NCBI GenBank assembly: GCA_007570785.1
Contig: ML662442.1
Span: 59,727,785-59,791,784, forward strand
Length of the DNA stretch: 64,000 nucleotides
Reading direction: 5' to 3'
Source of the DNA: Antilocapra americana
Lineage: Eukaryota; Chordata; Mammalia; Artiodactyla; Antilocapridae
Shown piece by piece: positions 10,500 to 22,332 of this stretch. The notes below the pieces were generated by a model. The model had not been told where the DNA came from, ran no database searches, and was given only the letters and a program-made list of their open reading frames with translations. The position numbers were made by a program, and so were the translations under genes. Position 1 is the first letter of the stretch. Every line of letters starts with the position of its first letter.

Positions 10500-10735
10500 G
10501 GGCTTTCCTCGTGGCTCAGACAGCAAAGAATTCACCTAAAATGTGTTAAAGAATCCACCTGCAATGGGGGAGACCTAAGTTCGGTCCCTGGGTCGGGAAG
10601 ATCCCCTGGAGGAGGGTAAAGCAACCCACTCCAGTATTCTGGCCTGGAGAATCCCCATGGACAGAGGAGCCTGGACAGCTACAGTCCATGGAGTCACAGA
10701 GAGTCAGACAAGACTGAGCGACTCAGCACAGCAGA
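10500..10735 (+). mobile_element. Bov-tA SINE with duplicated head segment
   Basis: Sense copy. In the tRNA-like head the segment aaagaattcaccta (10526-10539) is followed by a second version, aaagaatccacctgcaatg (10549-10567), where other copies have only one. The rest is standard to the gagtcagacaagactgagcg tail. Confidence 0.92.
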
Positions 10736-10739
10736 GCAT

Positions 10740-11595
10740 CCATAAAAAAACACTTTATCCTAAAAACTTATTTATAAATGACTCCTTTTTGTTTTCTTCA
10801 TTCAGCCAGTAAAAATCCCCCAAAGAATGAAGTAGCACCCATCGTGCCACTAATATAAACCCCGAAACAAGGCACTCAAATTAAGCCTTTGGTAACACAG
10901 TTGATTTTCTGGCTGGAATAAAGCTAACGAATAAATTCCAAGCCAAAAAAATTCCTTTTCTTTTTCAATACGGTTTTTACTTTTATTGGACACTCTCACC
11001 TCTCCCACATACATCAGTTCCTGCTCCCAGGGAGCAATCACTTTCAACTTAGAACTGATTATTTATCTATTGTTTTTTTGTCTATATAACATGCTGCTGT
11101 GTTCCCACTTAAATTTCTAGTTTTAGATATTTCTACTACCTTTCCATCATGAAAAATGAGGTTTATTTAAAAAGTATCTTTTCATACTCTGCTACTTCCT
11201 AACACACACTCACTGTACCTTCAATCCTCCCAAGGTGGATAGCTTCAGTTTTGATAGATCTTTCAATAAATATTTTAATTTATATCTTTAATTGTGCCAA
11301 CACAAGTGAAAGTTATATGGAATTTGATTATTCCTTTCTCTTTCCTCCATGTCTTTGGTTTTCTTGGAAGTTGTGAATGTTTGGTGTTTTGCCTTCTTCT
11401 CTCAATTTTCCATATGCACCCCAGTGTTTTATGACCATGCTCCTCTAGCTGTATGAATTTCCTCTGAGCAGATGCAAACCTCCCTGTACTCTGTCTACTT
11501 TATCTAACTGGACAAACCTCAGAGGTTTTCTGGACTGCCCTGTTGGATTTGATTGATTGGTAGACCTCTCTCCAGTAAGCTGTCATTTTGGGATC
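10740..11595. other. Unique, AT-rich; nothing recognised
   Basis: No gene or clear repeat. It contains a few poly-T stretches. The open frame on the minus strand at 10850-11047 has no recognisable protein features. Confidence 0.4.
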
Positions 11596-11599
11596 TCCT

Positions 11600-11715
11600 A
11601 GGAATGGCAACCCACTCCAGTGTTCTTGCCTGGAGAATTTCATGAAAGAGGAGCCTGGCAGGCTACAGTCCATGGGGTCGCAAAGAGCTGGACAGGACTG
11701 AGCAACTAACACTTC
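11600..11715 (+). mobile_element. Bov-A SINE fragment (tail half)
   Basis: Headless copy from aggaatggcaacccactcca to the tgagcaactaacactt tail. Confidence 0.88.
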
Positions 11716-11889
11716 TCCATCATCTTATCATCCTGGGGGTTCTCGTTGCCACTCTCCTGAGTTGGAGCCCCCAACTCAGATTTTATCTTTTCATCCTTTT
11801 AAAAAGTGCATTCCTTCATATTTCTCATACATATGCTGCCATTTTTCCTGAGAAAAAGTTTGAGTAGTAAATTTTATGAGACTAGGTAT

Positions 11890-13053
11890 GTCTTTTTTAA
11901 ATCAATGTATAGTTGATTTACAGTATTACGTTAGTTTCAGGTGTATGACACAATGATTCAGTATTTTTATAGATCATACTCCATTTAAATTTATTATGAA
12001 ATATTGGCTACATTTCCTATACTGTACAGTATATCTTTGTAGCTTATTTATTTTATATATTATATTTTATTCTTTTAATCTGACCCCTGCCTTGCCCCAG
12101 TCCCCTTCCCTCCCCCAACTGGTAATCACTAGTTTGTTTTCTATATCTGCAAGTCTCTTTTTTTGCTATATTCACAGGTTTATTGTACTTTTTAGATTTC
12201 ACATATAGGTAATATCATATAGTATTTATCTTTCTCTGACTTATTTCATTTAGCCTAATATCCTCCAAATCCATTCATGTTTTTTCAAATGGCAAAATTT
12301 CATTCTTTTTTATGGCTGAGTAGTGTTCCATTATACACACACACACACACACACACCCCACATCTTTATCCATTCACCTGTTGATGGACATTTAGGTGTC
12401 TTGCAGACCTTGGCTGCTATAATTCATGCTGTTCCGAACATTTTGGGGTGCATGTATCTTTTCATATTAATGTTTTCATTTTCTTCAGATATATACCCAA
12501 GGATGTAATTGCTGGGTCATACAGCAGTTCTGCTGTAGTTCCTTGAGAGAAGCTGGTTTTGCATAATATTTCCCACAGTGGCTGCCTTAACTGAATACCT
12601 ACCAACACTGTATAAGGGTTCCCTTTTTTCCACATCCTCACCAACGTTTATTTGTGTTTTTTTCGATGCTGTCCATTCTGACAGGTGAGAGGTGATACTT
12701 CCTTGTGGGTTTGATTTGAATTTCTCTGATAATTAGCAACATTGAACATCTTTTCGTGTGCCTATCTGCCATCTGTATGTCTTCTTTGGAAAAATATCAA
12801 TCAGAGTCTTTTGCCCATTTTTCAATCAGGTTGCTTGTGTTTTTGATATTGAATTGTATGAACTGTTTATATACTTTGGATATTAACCTCTTATCACTCA
12901 TATCATTTACAAATATTTTCTCCCACTTAGCAGGTTATCTTTTTGTTTTGTCAATGGTTCTGTCTGCTGTGTAAAAGCTTTTAATTAGGTCCCATTTGTT
13001 TATCTCTTTTGCCTTAGGAGGGAAATCTAAAAATATTGCTATGATTCATGTCA
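11890..13053 (-). mobile_element. L1 LINE, 3' UTR and ORF2 end (first part)
   Basis: Reverse L1. The 3' UTR begins near atgtatagttgatttacagt (11905). ORF2 then runs leftward-coded through the ttatggctgagtagtgttcc step (12310) and the tgtttttgatattgaattg region (12838). A (AC)n run at 12334-12356 lies inside. Frames are broken throughout. It resumes at 13905 after a BovB insertion. Confidence 0.9.
12334..12357. repeat. (AC)n microsatellite
   Basis: About eleven uninterrupted AC units inside the L1 copy. Confidence 0.9.
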
Positions 13054-13054
13054 T

Positions 13055-13904
13055 TCATACATTCATGGCAAATAGAAGGGGAAAAAATGGAAGCAGTGAT
13101 AGATTTTATCTTCTTGGTCTCTAAAATCACTGTGGATGGTGACTGCATCCTTGAAATTAAAAGATGCTTGTTCCTTGGAAAGAAAGCTATGACAAAACCT
13201 AGGCAGTGTATTAAAAAGCAGAGACATCAGTTTTGCTGACAAAGGTCTCTATAGTCAAAGCTATGGTTTTTGTAGTAACTAACAAGGCTGCTGCTGCTGT
13301 TAAGTTGCTTCAGTCCTGTCTGACTCTTTGCAACCCTATGGACTAGAGTCTGCCAGGCTACTCTGTCCATGGGATTCTCCAGGCAAGAATACTAGAGTGG
13401 GTTGCCATTTCCTTCTACAGGGATCTTCCCAACCCAGGGATCAAACCCAAGTCTCTTAGGTCTCCTGCACTGGCAGGTGGGTTCTTTCCTTCCAGTGCTA
13501 CCTGGGAAGCCCCAAAGAAGGCTGAGCACCAAAGAACTGAAGCTGTTGAACTGTGATGCTGGAGAAGACTCTTGAGAGTCCCAGGGACTGCAAGGAGATC
13601 AAATCAGTCAATCCTAAAGAAAATCAACTCTGAATATTGGAAGGTTGGAAGGACTGATGCTGAAGCTCCAATACTTTGGCCACCTGATGTGAAGAGCCAA
13701 CTCATTGGAAAAGACCCTGATGCTGGGAAAGATTGAAGGCAAAATGAGAAGGGGGAGACAGAGGATGAGATGGTTAGGTAGCATCACTAACTCGGTCGAC
13801 ATGAATCTGAGCAAACTCCAGCTGATAGTGAAGTAGGGAAGCCTGGTGTGCTATGGTCCATGGGGCCACAAAGAGACACAACTGAGCAACTGAACAACAA
13901 CAGA
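13055..13904 (+). mobile_element. BovB LINE 3' end, split by a SINE
   Basis: Sense RTE-type BovB tail. Left part 13055-13280 carries the aaatcactgtggatggtgac step (13124). Right part 13525-13904 carries the ctggagaagactcttgagag (13560), ttggccacctgatgtgaaga (13676) and gatgagatggttagg (13764) steps, ending at gagcaactgaacaacaac. No usable frame remains. It sits within a reverse L1 and is itself interrupted by a Bov-tA. Confidence 0.93.
13291..13514 (-). mobile_element. Bov-tA SINE nested in BovB
   Basis: Reverse copy inserted into the BovB. Probable TSD aacaaggctg (13281-13290) and aagaaggctg (13515-13524). A CTG trinucleotide run marks its tail. Confidence 0.94.
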
Positions 13905-14600
13905 TTTGTGCAAAGGGTTCTCTGCCTATGTTTTATTCCAAGAGTCCTATGATTTTCAGTTTTATGTTTAGGTCTTTAATCCATTTTGAGTTTATTTTTG
14001 TATATGGTGTGTCATCTGGCTTTGAATTTTTGTTTGCTGGGAGTTTTTTAAATTGTAAATTCAATTTCACTACCAGTGATGGTCTGTTCAAGTTGTCTAT
14101 TTTTTCTCGACTCAGTTTTGGCAAGTTGTATGTTTCTAGAAATTTGTTCACTTCTTGTTGTCCAATTTGTTGTTACATAAATGTTTGTAGAATTCTATAC
14201 CACTTTTGCGTGTATCTCTATGGCATTGATTGTTGTTTCTTCTCTTTTATTTCTTATTTTATTGATTTGGGTCCTTTCTTGTTTCTTCTTGGTAAGCCTG
14301 GCTAAAGGCTTATCATTTTTGTTTATCTTTTCAAAACATCAGTTCTTCATTTCATTGATCTTTTTCTATAGTTTTTGATCTTTATATTATTTATTTCCTC
14401 TCTGATCTTTATTATTTCCTTCCCTCAGCTGAAGTCTTTGGGCATTTTTTGTTCTTTTTTTTTTTTTTAATTCCTTTAGATGATGCATTAGATTGTTTAT
14501 TTGAGATTTTTCTTGAAGTAGGCCTGTATTGCTTAGGTATATCTTTATTCTACCATCACACTTTATTTAGAATTTTTCTAGGTATAAATTTCCAGTTAGA
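13905..14600 (-). mobile_element. L1 LINE ORF2 region (second part)
   Basis: Continuation of the L1 at 11890. The ccattttgagtttatttttgtatatggtgtg step (13981) follows the ctatgattcatgtca step (13039) in normal ORF2 order once the BovB is removed. The right edge is uncertain and lies between 14560 and 14690. Confidence 0.85.
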
Positions 14601-14914
14601 AGTATTTTTTTTCTCACTTAATTAAACATTTTTTTCAGTGTCTGCTAGTTTTAACTCTATGTCAGTATCTTTGAACTTCTTTTATCTTTGGATATTCAGA
14701 TTCTCTAGAGAAGGAAGGATATTATAATGTCTTATTGAAGGAAATAATCCAGGTTTCTGAAAGGTAAATATAGAAAGAGATCTGGAATGCAGAGATTCTG
14801 ATTTCAGTGTGTCTTCATCACTAACTGAGCCTCTGCTTTACCTTCTCTGGAGGATAAAAATTTGTTTTCTTCCATAGTAAGGGGTAGCAGTCTCCTCATT
14901 CTTGGTACAGAAGT

Positions 14915-15378
14915 CTGTCAGTTCAGTCGCTCAGTCATGTCCAACTGTGCAACCCCATGAACCGTAGCACGCCAGGCCTCCCTGTCCATCACCAACTCTG
15001 AGAGTCCATCCAAGCCCATGTCCATTGAATCGGTGATGCCATCCAACCATCTCATCCTCTGTCGTCCCCTTCTCCTCTTGCCCGCAATCTTTCCCAGCAT
15101 CAGGGTCTTTTAAAATGAGTCAGCTCTTCACATCAGGTGGCCAAAGTATTGGAGTTTCAGCTTCAAATCCGTCCTTCCAATGAACACCCAGGACTGATCT
15201 CCTTTAGGATGGATTGGTTGGATCTCCTTGCAGTCCAAAAGGTTTTCAAGAGTCTTCTCCAACACCACAGTTCAATAGCATCAATTCTTCAGTGCTCAGC
15301 TTCCTATATGGTCCAACTGTCACATCCATACGTCACTACTGGAAAAACCATATCCTTGACTAGATGGACCTTTGTTGA
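14915..15378 (-). mobile_element. BovB LINE 3' end with TSD
   Basis: Reverse BovB tail. It reads leftward-coded from the cagttcagtcgctcagtcat end through tcatcctctgtcgtcccctt (15053) to the gctatggttt-equivalent region (15345). A 9-bp TSD, tacagaagt, flanks it at 14906-14914 and 15379-15387. The minus-strand ORF at 14918-15100 reads as the BovB C-terminal segment ([19 protein letters not shown]), consistent with the family. Confidence 0.94.
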
Positions 15379-15387
15379 TACAGAAGT

Positions 15388-17432
15388 AGGTATTTGGAAA
15401 TCTCATGAAGACTGTCAGTCAATAATCCTTTTATTAGCTCTACCTTCTTCACCCCTTTTTCCAAAAATCCTAGATTCTGCCAATTCCTGAACCTCTTAGA
15501 GGTTCTGTGGCATAAATATGGCTTCTATTTAGCTTTACCTACTGCTATTAGCATTTAGCTTTATTGGATCTGCTAAATTTATTGCTCTCATTCATTTTCT
15601 TTCTGCAATAATTTTGTTGAATTTATCTTCTCTATTCCCTTGTCTTTGTGTGTTTATGAGTTCTTAAAAAATCTCTTTGTTGTCCTCTATTAGCAGGAAC
15701 AGAAATAATACAATAAGCTGGCATCTGTAACCAGAAGTAAATATGCAAAATCTTTGATCTTAACATTTTTCTAAAGTATGCTTGAAGTATTTTAAGTGAA
15801 ACCAGATTTTAGTATCTGTTAAAATCTTCAAACTATAATTTCCTTGTATCTAATTTCATAATTAAAAGGTTAATGTTCTCTAATTTGTAAATTTCCTTTG
15901 TAAACATGGGAATTAATGTGGGAAACATAATAGATTGATCCAATTATGAATTGAAAGTTAGCAAAAGCACAGCAAGGAAGCTGTCTATCTTGTGCCTCGT
16001 AGCATTTTTGCGGTAGAAAGGCTAAAAGCTTGGATCTCTATCTTGCCTCTGCTACTTAGTAGCACAATAAAACTTAATCCCTTTGAGACCTCCGTAAAAT
16101 ACTGCATTTAGCCAAAGGCAAGACTGAGTAAGAGATGAATGTAGGAGCCACCGATGTGTAGCATATGGGCTACTGCACAGAAGAAATGAGTTCTGTTCTG
16201 TGACACCAAAGTGAAGTGGAAAGAATGTTGGCACCTCTCAGGGGAAATTAGGGAGTATGGAATTAGGAGATACTCCCAATTCCTGAGGGCCCTCAACTGA
16301 ACTTTGGAGCCCATAGTTACTTGTGTGGACAGTACATGTTTTCTGTGAATACAAGGAAGTCAGTAAAAGGAGGTCCTGCAAGAGAGGGTTATCTGGCAGG
16401 GAGCAGGAGAAAAAGAGAAGGAAAACAAAAAAGAAAAGAGAGAAGGTGGATAAAAAGAAGGGCATGCTGGTAGACATATCATTAGCCAAATTGGCAGCAG
16501 TGGAACATCTAGACACCTCCAGCGTAATAACCAGAGTGAAAGCATGCAGTTAGTAAATTAACCTAAAAACCAAGAAGAAGACACCTTCAACTTTGATTTA
16601 GGGGTGATCTTCCAGTTAAAGGATTATATCTTTCTTCTTGAATTTATCTTCTCCTGTTGCCTGACCCCGGCAATTCATTAGTCTTCTCACTAAAGGAACA
16701 GTAAAATAAATAAAAGAAGATGAAACTTGAGCCAATTCTTTGTACTGACTAGTAAAGCTTGTGAAAGTTTGATAAAGGAGAAGGCAAATGAGCTTTCTTG
16801 ATCATGGGTGCAATTAAGTTATGCCTGCTATACCTAGTTTCTATTATAGGGGTAATTGTGTGCAGGCCACATGTCAATTTAGAGGAACGATTTGAAATTT
16901 AAATAAATTATCTACATCTGGAAGTTTCTGTTTCTCTAAAAAGAACTAAGACCGAATTAAATAGTTGGATGACTTTCAAAATTTTGAATTTGTCAGATTT
17001 TAGTGGTCATTAGTAGAGAAGCAGAAAGAGCAGCAAAAGGAAGGTAATTAGTTACCTGGGGAGAGAGACTATTTTTAAACAATTGTTAAGGAACAGTGTG
17101 TAACTTGGTCCAGGTAAGAAGGAGTTTGGATCAGGCACTGTTCCACGAGGAAGGTTGATGCTTAGCCTTTGTCATCATCTAGAATCCTATAGCTCTCAGC
17201 TGGATCCATTCTGTATAAGTACCTTCATAGAAGTCACTGGAGGGGTTTTTTTACTTGGAAATTTGTGAATATGATGAAGATATTTGAAAATAATTGAACC
17301 TTTACCACTGAGCAAGCTCTGAAACATATAAAACAGTAAAACATTTACTTTAGAGAAAATATACTTAAAACAATTTTGATATGCAGTGGTGTCTCTGAGA
17401 TTGTTTTCAATTCCACATCCCTAGGATAATCC
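15388..17432. other. Two kilobases without genes or clear repeats
   Basis: No exon, RNA gene or confident repeat. 15500-15720 is AT-rich and may be diverged L1. 16395-16460 is an A/G-rich tract whose complementary strand gives spurious FSFLFSFSFS-like frames. 16860-17100 has TAAT-rich, repeat-free sequence that could be a conserved element. Confidence 0.4.
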
Positions 17433-17633
17433 TGGGCTTTTCTGGTGGCTCAGTACCTTCCAAAGCAAGAGATGTGTGTTTGACTCCTGGTTCAGGAAGA
17501 TCCCCTGGAGAAGGAAATGGCAACCCACTCCAGTATTTTTACCTGGGAAATCCCATGGACATAGGAGCGTGGAGGGCTACAGTCCATGGGGGTCACAAAG
17601 AAGTTGGACACAATTGAGCAACTGAGCACATGA
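17433..17633 (+). mobile_element. Bov-tA SINE
   Basis: Sense copy with a shortened head (cagtaccttccaaagcaag) and full tail ending cacaattgagcaactgagc. Confidence 0.92.
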
Positions 17634-18617
17634 ACAGATGAGGCCATCAGCATAACTCTTAACCAGGTGTGGTTAAGGGAACAGATAGTCCATGACTGGT
17701 TTTGTTCAAATCACCTCTTCTTTCATCATCTTGTTCATCATTTCTGGTCCTCAGTGTCCCGTGATGCTATGCATCCCATTTGACAAGTCACAAACTGTGG
17801 CAATTCTCACTGTCACTGCTGTATTCACTCAGAATTCATACTTTTAAAGTGTCATCACTAGCTGGGTTTACATTGTGAATATGGCTGCTGTTTCTAATTC
17901 ACTCACACAGGGTTGATACCTACTGGGCAGAAATATAAAGGAGGACCTCTCTCCTTCACCACGCTGCTCTCAACCCTCCGCAGACCCTTGACTGTCTCTC
18001 AGCTCTTTTCTGGTACTCTGCATATACTCAGGAATGGTAGAAGTTTTATAGACAGCCACAAATTAAAATATATATTTTCTTATATATATCCACATATATG
18101 TATATCCATCTCTTTTTCTGAAATTTCTACCATCTCAACATTTCTCTCCCAATTTGTTGAAGTCGTTGGAGTATATCTCTTGGGCTATACTTTCAAATAT
18201 CTTTCTAACTGTGAAACTAAAGTGCTTACTCTTTTACTATTTGAGGTCTATTCTGTACCACCATAGGACCAGATAATAATTTTATAATTACTAAAGTATA
18301 TAATGCAGTTTTAAAGTTGTATTGTGAAATATGCCGTACGTAAAAAATTGTGCATGAGGTACATGTACAATCAGAAGATTAATAACTTGAGTTTCATTTA
18401 CTCACCACTTCGCTCAAGAAATACTATATTGTCAGTCCTTTTAAAAACCTCTGTGTGCCTCTCTAATCCCATCTTCCTTCTTTCCATCAAAGTCAATACT
18501 AATCTGAATTTTGAATGAATCATTCCCTTGCTTTTCTTTATAGCTTTAACACATATGTAACACATATATAAATCCCTAAACAACATATTAAACTTTATTT
18601 TTTATTTTTAAAAATAT
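17634..18617. other. Unique sequence, nothing recognised
   Basis: No gene or repeat recognised. 17640-17910 is repeat-free with balanced composition. 18065-18110 is a TA-rich low-complexity tract. Confidence 0.4.
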
Positions 18618-18655
18618 TTATTCATTTATTTTTGCTGCACTGGGTCTTTGTTGTG
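18618..18655 (-). mobile_element. CHR-type tRNA SINE fragment
   Basis: Only the tatttttgctgcactgggtctttgttg end of this cetartiodactyl SINE group is visible. Confidence 0.5.
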
Positions 18656-18679
18656 TAACAATAATAAAATAGTAATAGA

Positions 18680-20280
18680 TAAGTCTTCTTTAATTTCTCC
18701 CAATAAAATTGTATAATATTTCACTGAAAGCCTTGCCCATGTTTGTTAGCTTGATTCCTAATAATTTGATAATATTAGATATCATTGTAAATAACATATA
18801 TTTGCATCTTTATTGATTATAGGGTATGTTGTTTCATTTGGTTTTCTAACAGCTTAATTGAATTAATTTTTAAAAATTCATTTTGTACTCAGCAACTTTA
18901 TCAAACTCTCCTATTAATAAAAAATTCTTGTACACATATAAAAATTTTTCCATCTATACTCTTCTGGGGGCTTAAATAGGGAAGAGAATTTATTGGCTCA
19001 CATAACTGAAAAGGTCAAGATAGTTTTGTTACACATAGCTGGATCCATGTATACTCTTATCATCTATAAATTTTGTCAGCATTATCCCTTCCTTCTTAAC
19101 ATGTATAAAATGGAAGATATTTATTTTTCTTGTATTGCTGTTGGCTCTCCAATACAATGGTGACAATCTCCAATACAGTGGTATTGTCCAAACATCTTGT
19201 CCTATTCTCTATTTGAAAGGCCAATTTAACCATAGGTTTGCTGTGGATTTATTGTAGGTTTAGGAAGTTATTTTTTTATTTTTAGTTTACTAGGAGTTTT
19301 CATTAAACATTTAAAAAGTTATTTAATGCCTATTCTTCATGTAGTTAGATAAACATGTGTTTTCTATATATTTCTGGGTTCGTTTTGCAGATATTTTGCT
19401 TAGACCTTTTGAGTTTATATTTATGATAGGCCTGCAGTTTTACTTTCTTGTTCTGCCTTGGCTTTGGTAATAAGCTGTACTAGCTTCATAAAATAAATAG
19501 AGAAATGTTTCCTCTCTTTCTATTCTCTGAAAGAGTTTGTAAAAAATGGAAATGTTTGTTCTTTCGGCATTTGGTAGAAATCATGTTTAAAATCATCTGG
19601 CCCTGGTGTTTTATTCTGTGTATAAAGATTTATAACTCTGGAGTCAATTTTTTTAATCAATAGTGGGAAAGTTGTGATTTCTCTTTCTTCCTGAATTAGT
19701 GTGTAAATGTATATGTTTTTAGAGAATATATCCATCTTATCTAACTTTTAAGTGGTCTATTTACTACAGATTCTTTGAAATTTGTAGACATTCACTTTAT
19801 GGCCTAACATTTGTTTGATTTTTATGAATTAACCAAAAGTTGTTCATAATATTCTATTATCTTTATAATCCATGCTGCAAGCATAGTTATAATCTTTTTA
19901 GTTCTTAATGCTATATTTGTGCCTTCTCTGCTTTGTTCTTGATAAATCTTGTAAGAGATATATTAATTTTACTAGACTTAGCAGGAAAGGAAGCAAACTT
20001 AGTTATTAGATTTTCTCTAATATGTCATTGTTTTATATTTCATTAATTTCTGTGCATATTTATTCCCTTTCTTCTATTTTCTTTGGGGTTTATTGAATTT
20101 ATTTTCTTTTTCCAGCTTTTTAAATTGATACATTGTTTATTTATTTTCAACCTTATTTATTTTAATACAAACATATAAGGCTTCACATTTTTTTCCTAAG
20201 TGTTATAAGAGTAATAAACATTTTTTATGGTTGTTTATTTTTAATTATTTAAAAATTTCTTTAATCTATATATTTTTTAC
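18680..20280 (-). mobile_element. L1 LINE, ORF2 reverse-transcriptase region, old
   Basis: AT-rich reverse L1. Antisense to 19520-19735 a decayed frame retains NKTPGPDDFKHDFYQMPKEQ, an L1 reverse-transcriptase landmark. Upstream regions show the ctcagcaactttatcaaactc and ggcctgcagttttactttctt steps in the order expected for ORF2. Part of 18960-19080 is too diverged to place. The copy continues beyond the nested insertions to about 21110. Confidence 0.85.
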
Positions 20281-20282
20281 AA

Positions 20283-20459
20283 GTGCATGTGTGTGCATAT
20301 GCTAAGTCACTTCAGTCATCTCCACCTCTTTGCGATGCCAGGTACTATAGCCCACCAGCCTTCTCTGACCATGGGATTTCCCAGGCAAGAATACTGGAGT
20401 GGGCTGCTGTGCCCTCCTTCAGGGAATCTTCCTAATCACTAGCAGCACCTGGGAAGCCC
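20283..20459 (-). mobile_element. Bov-tA SINE, internally deleted
   Basis: Reverse copy nested in the old L1. The head is shortened: after cagggaatcttcctaatca it jumps to ctagcagcacctgggaagcccc, missing about 40 bases of the tRNA-like region. Confidence 0.92.
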
Positions 20460-20549
20460 CATTGTTCACAAGTATCAATATACATTTCAATTTCCTAATA
20501 CAAGAGTGTTTTTAGTTACTATTTTCTACTTAATTTCTAACAATTTTTT

Positions 20550-20852
20550 CAACTTTTTATTTTGTATTGGAGTATAGCTGATTAACAATGTTGTGATAGT
20601 TTCAGGTGAACAGCCACGAGACTCAGCCATACAGATACATGTATCCATTCTCCCCCAAACTCCATCCAGGCTGCCACATAACACTGAGCAGAGTTCCTTC
20701 CATGTACTATATAATAGGTCCTTTTGGGTTGTCCATTTTAAGTATAGCAGTGTGAACATGTCCATCGCCAACTCCTCAACTATCTCTTCCCACCATCCTT
20801 ATCCCACCAGCAGCCATAACTCTCAGACTGTGAGTCTCTTTCTGTTTTAAAT
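20550..20852 (-). mobile_element. L1 LINE 3' UTR, younger insertion in old L1
   Basis: Reverse L1 3' UTR: tattggagtatagctgattaa near 20564, gtttcaggtgaacagcca near 20599, acatgtatccattctccccc near 20636, and the ccatcgccaactcctcaac step near 20762. It interrupts the older L1. Confidence 0.85.
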
Positions 20853-20866
20853 TTGTTGTCATAAGT

Positions 20867-21110
20867 TGTGGTCTTCATGCTATAGAATCTTTGAAATTTA
20901 CTGAGAATTTGGGGGCTTTGTAAATTATTTAATTTACAAAAATATTTAATTTATTTAAAATTTCGAAATTTATTTAATTTTTGTAAAGATTTTTTTGTGT
21001 GCTTGAAAAGAATGCATTTTTCAATTGCTGGGTGCCATGTTCTATATATGTCTATTGCCTCAAGGATAGTATTTGTATGGTGTCATCTGCTACATTACGT
21101 TCCTAATGCT
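20867..21110 (-). mobile_element. L1 LINE ORF2 fragment, continuation of old copy
   Basis: The gtgtgcttgaaaagaatgca step at 20998 and the tctatatatgtctattgcctc step at 21041 follow the order of reverse L1 ORF2, extending the copy from 18680. Confidence 0.7.
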
Positions 21111-22136
21111 CTTTGATTGTGAACTCCACTTTGACCTGTAGGCTTGTTTAGAGAGCATCCCTCTTGGGTTGACTTTCTTTTGCCTGTCTGGTGGGCACAT
21201 GAAGTTATTTTCATGTGAGACTATTTTAAACCACATTTTTAGTTGGATTTTTTGTTTGACTGTTTGCTCTTTGACCATGTGGGTGGCATTGATTCGGCCC
21301 CTATATTTGTCCTCAGTGAGTATAGCTTGAGATTAGGAATTAATTCCCAGTAGAGAGGCAGAGGGAGGCATATATTAGCATTGTCTCCTTCCATGGAGTG
21401 TATTTTTAATCTACATCACCCACTGATGATGGTCTGGTCTCCAGAGGTCCTGGCTTTTAAGTTCGTGTATCTCCCAGGCAGATGCTGGTTCCAGCATTTA
21501 CTTATCCCTGAGGATTTATGCTTTCTCATCATTTCTGACATCTGAGGAATTCTCTTACTCTCTAGCCAACTTATCCATGCATTAAAATCATGATTCTATA
21601 TTTTAAATAGCAGCTTTATTTGTGCAGTACTTGGAGGGGTTTCCACATTGCTTGAAAGATAAGTCTATAATGTAATTTGGGAACCAAAAAAAGTTAGAGT
21701 AATCCAGCTTCAGACTATGATTTCAGGTGAAAATGGCTCTGGATTTAATTTTCCAGTTGGACTGTTCCAGAGTCCAGGAGGAAATAGTGGAGTTAAAAGG
21801 ATAAATGGAAAAAGAACTAAAGCGCATGGAAGATTTCTCATTATAAGTTCTTTCTTATCTGCCAAACCAGTGCAAAATTTTCTACTTCCTCTGAGTATCT
21901 GTGTCTATAATGAAATTAATGATGCTACATCTGAGATTTGTGAAGTTTTAATAAGGAAACATCTACAAAAATGCTGTATGTGAGACTACATAGAGAGAAC
22001 ACTCAGTAAATGTGGGGTGAAGTTGATTCTGAGCCTTCTATTATACTAGGACTTTGATAGGTGCTTCCCAGAGTTTTCTGAGAGACACAGATGATGCTAA
22101 TCTCAAAAAGGAAAGTCTGACTAAATCAAGTAGAAC
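21111..22136. other. Mostly unique; possible diverged L1 at left
   Basis: 21111-21290 may be further L1 ORF2, too diverged to call. 21290-22136 shows no gene or repeat. The 88-codon open frame at 21717-21983 has no recognised domain. Confidence 0.35.
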
Positions 22137-22332
22137 AGTGTGTTAGTTGCTCAGTCATGTCCAACTCTTTGTTAGTCCATGGATTGTAGCCCACCAGGCT
22201 CCTCTGTTCATGGAATTCTCCAGGCAAGACTACCAGAATGAGTAGCCAGTCCCTTCTCCAGGGGATCTTCCCAATCCAGGAATCAAACCAAGGTCTTCCG
22301 TGCTGCATTACCATCTGAGCCACTAGGGAATG
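22137..22332 (-). mobile_element. Bov-tA SINE
   Basis: Reverse copy, slightly shortened in the tail (ctttgttagtccatgg), ending gagccactagggaa. Confidence 0.92.
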
